From Tumebacillus sp. BK434 (GTDB lineage Bacteria; Bacillota; Bacilli; Tumebacillales; Tumebacillaceae): DNA of 64,000 nt. The first letter of the stretch is position 1. Every line of letters begins with the position of its first letter. The notes beneath the pieces are model-generated. The model had not been told where the DNA came from and did not search any database. It was given only the letters and a program-made list of their open reading frames with translations. Below, in pieces: positions 62,879-64,000 of this stretch. Where the stretch lies: the NCBI RefSeq assembly GCF_004340785.1, contig NZ_SLXS01000011.1, forward strand, positions 1 to 64,000, read 5' to 3'. The translations under genes were made by a program, and so were the position numbers.

Positions 62879-63478
62879 TTACAGATGGCTCCCGCTGTGC
62901 GCGTACAGCAGTGCCAAGAGAATCAGCAGTGACAATCCGTTGAGCACGCCGTTTCGGCGCCGCAGTCGCATGATGTCCCGCGTGTCTGCTTGCTCCCCGG
63001 CAGAGAGCATCTGCTTGTACCACAGCCAGACGGTCGGCAAGGCACGGGTCAAGCCGTACACCGCTCCGAAGAGCAGGCCTTGATACGGTTCGCCAAAGAA
63101 GCCAAGGTACAGATACAGCATGTAGAACGTGACGTGCGGAATATAGGTGAGAATCCCCGCTCCGAGGATCGAGCCCCAGACCAGCATGTTTTGCTGCGGC
63201 GTGAATTGCACCCAGGTCTCCGGAATCTGCCACTGGCGCTGCGGAATCACCAGCCGGATCAGCCCAAACTCATGACAAACATAGGCGATCACCAAAATCC
63301 CCAAGCCGATCGCTTTTACTGTCGTCGGCAGCCAAAAGCTCAGCAAGTAGATCAGCAGGACGTACAGGAACCCGAACACCGCACCGGAGATTGCCGTTGT
63401 GAAACTGTAGACACCTGCCATCGACCAAAAGTTTTTCCATTTTCCCGCCTCACCGAGGGGGACGACCGTCAAGGTCAC
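62879..63478 (-). CDS. CcdA-like polytopic membrane protein, part following an in-frame TGA
   Basis: This 199-codon frame encodes about five membrane helices. The segments [30 protein letters not shown] and [19 protein letters not shown] ... [13 protein letters not shown] resemble TM2 and TM4-5 of CcdA/DsbD-type thiol transporters, although the TM4 Cys-Pro pair is changed to TYIPH. A GTG at 63478 with GAGGGG upstream could start it. It is in the same frame as the 30-codon ORF upstream, with only TGA-GGG-GTC-AAT between, so the two may form one 234-residue protein if the TGA is decoded. Confidence 0.7.
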   Translation of the reverse strand: MTLTVVPLGEAGKWKNFWSMAGVYSFTTAISGAVFGFLYVLLIYLLSFWLPTTVKAIGLGILVIAYVCHEFGLIRLVIPQRQWQIPETWVQFTPQQNMLVWGSILGAGILTYIPHVTFYMLYLYLGFFGEPYQGLLFGAVYGLTRALPTVWLWYKQMLSAGEQADTRDIMRLRRRNGVLNGLSLLILLALLYAHSGSHL

Positions 63479-63487
63479 ATTGACCCC

Positions 63488-63580
63488 TCAGGCGGTGCAA
63501 AGTTTCGTCGTTCCCGCCACCGTGGCGAGCAGGAGCAGGATCCACACTTCAGCTTGTCCGACAAGCGTTACCCATTCCAT
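63488..63580 (-). CDS. 30-codon ORF: first membrane helix of the CcdA-like protein, ending in TGA
   Basis: It starts at an ATG with AAGGGGG 8 bases upstream and encodes MEWVTLVGQAEVWILLLLAT and then VAGTTKLCTA before TGA at 63488-63490. Aligning AG-x7-C of CcdA TM1 (AGLLSFLSPC) with AGTTKLCTA-TGA puts the stop exactly at the conserved redox cysteine, making a potential C-x-x-U. A short hairpin (GUGACC-UUGAC-GGUCGU) begins about 10 bases after TGA. It may be the N-terminus of a selenoprotein, a nonsense-mutated gene or a separate mini-membrane peptide. Confidence 0.6.
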   Translation of the reverse strand: MEWVTLVGQAEVWILLLLATVAGTTKLCTA

Positions 63581-63622
63581 CCTCACAACCCCCTTTCGTG
63601 CAGGTTTTAGTAGTTCGAGCCG

Positions 63623-64000
63623 TTACGCGTTCGCCCGCTCCTCTTGCAGTTGGATGAGCTGCTGTTTGGCCGGGTGTTCGACTTGAATGAACTGATTTTT
63701 TACAGACGACATCAAGCCTTGAATGTGCTCTGCGCTGTTCAGCAATCCTTTGCCGGTTACCACCCCTTTTTCATCTAACATAATCCCAAACGGTGTCACT
63801 CTCACTTTGCAGTCGGTGAGCAGAATCTGACGCGTGTCTATGAGAAGTTCCCCCTGAATGGGAATCTTGGCTAACAGCTCTTCCCATTGGTCCCGTTCCC
63901 CGAGACCAACCATGACAAAGTTGACGTGCGTGCCATACTGGGCAATCGCTTTGTTCCAATCTGGAAACAGTTCACGGCACGGTTTGCACGTGGTCGAAGT
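63623..64000 (-). CDS. MauD-like thioredoxin-fold protein (5' part cut by the window edge)
   Basis: At least 125 codons are open to the window end. The visible part begins with the redox motif TTCKPCRELFP (CxxC), continues through VNFVMVGLGERDQW and reaches the cis-proline loop VRVTPFGIMLDEKGVV, then GKGLLNSAEHIQGL, a close likeness to MauD (KGLVNTREHLE type). MauD is the thiol-disulfide protein required for disulfide formation in MauA. It is first of the genes seen in the cassette and 42 bases upstream of the CcdA-like ORF. The N-terminal membrane anchor, if any, lies outside the window. Confidence 0.82.
   Translation of the reverse strand, partial: TSTTCKPCRELFPDWNKAIAQYGTHVNFVMVGLGERDQWEELLAKIPIQGELLIDTRQILLTDCKVRVTPFGIMLDEKGVVTGKGLLNSAEHIQGLMSSVKNQFIQVEHPAKQQLIQLQEERANA

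Overview
The window looks like chromosomal DNA from a high-GC, Gram-positive Bacilli species, most likely of the Alicyclobacillaceae/Tumebacillus type. That placement is an inference from gene content, not a database result. The supporting signs are strong AGGAGG-type ribosome binding sites, a SigY-type ECF operon, a purE-to-purD operon with PurR boxes and a guanine riboswitch, CIRCE-controlled groESL, a lipobox lipoprotein and a SwrC-type RND pump. There are no tRNA genes, insertion sequences, prophage or CRISPR arrays. The first 250 bases are the promoter and leader of an rRNA operon whose genes lie to the left of the window.

Region by region. 0.4-4.3 kb: a lipoprotein, an EamA exporter, an AlbA_2-domain protein and pgi. 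4.5-8.3 kb: two secreted coiled-coil stalk proteins that share a C-terminal domain. 8.4-20.2 kb: a leftward polysaccharide operon (flippase, polymerase, two GT4 transferases, a nucleotide-sugar dehydrogenase and epimerase, an initiating phosphoglycosyltransferase, and a PglD/PglE/PglF-like trio predicted to make UDP-diNAc-bacillosamine). 20.4-20.7 kb: a decayed gene. 20.8-22.8 kb: a sigY/yxlC-like operon and a hydrolase. 22.8-28.1 kb: a two-component system and an RND transporter. 28.3-35.0 kb: LysR, two MFS transporters, TerC, a radical SAM protein and an M81 peptidase. 35.1-35.5 kb: three tiny peptide genes, two of them near-duplicate secreted peptides flanking a peptide with a class I lanthipeptide-like leader.

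35.7-52.1 kb is purine metabolism. The leftward operon purE-B-C-S-Q-L-F-M-N-H-D has no purK. A second leftward unit is guaA-pbuG. Both units have paired PurBoxes and a guanine riboswitch with a terminator, so both should respond to PRPP/PurR and to guanine. 52.1-57.8 kb carries MoxR-DUF58-transglutaminase genes and an M23 peptidase. 57.9-60.1 kb is groES-groEL. 60.3-61.1 kb is a DUF4230 protein.

The right end (61.2-64 kb) is the most unusual part. It is a leftward cassette of a MauD-like thioredoxin (cut by the window edge), a CcdA-like membrane protein interrupted by an in-frame TGA at the place where CcdA has its redox cysteine, tatA, tatC, and a Tat-signal, 12-cysteine protein resembling the methylamine dehydrogenase light chain MauA. 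The MauA-like protein is shortened and lacks the second cofactor tryptophan. Together these look like a dedicated export and disulfide-maturation system for a MauA-fold protein that is probably not a classical amine dehydrogenase.
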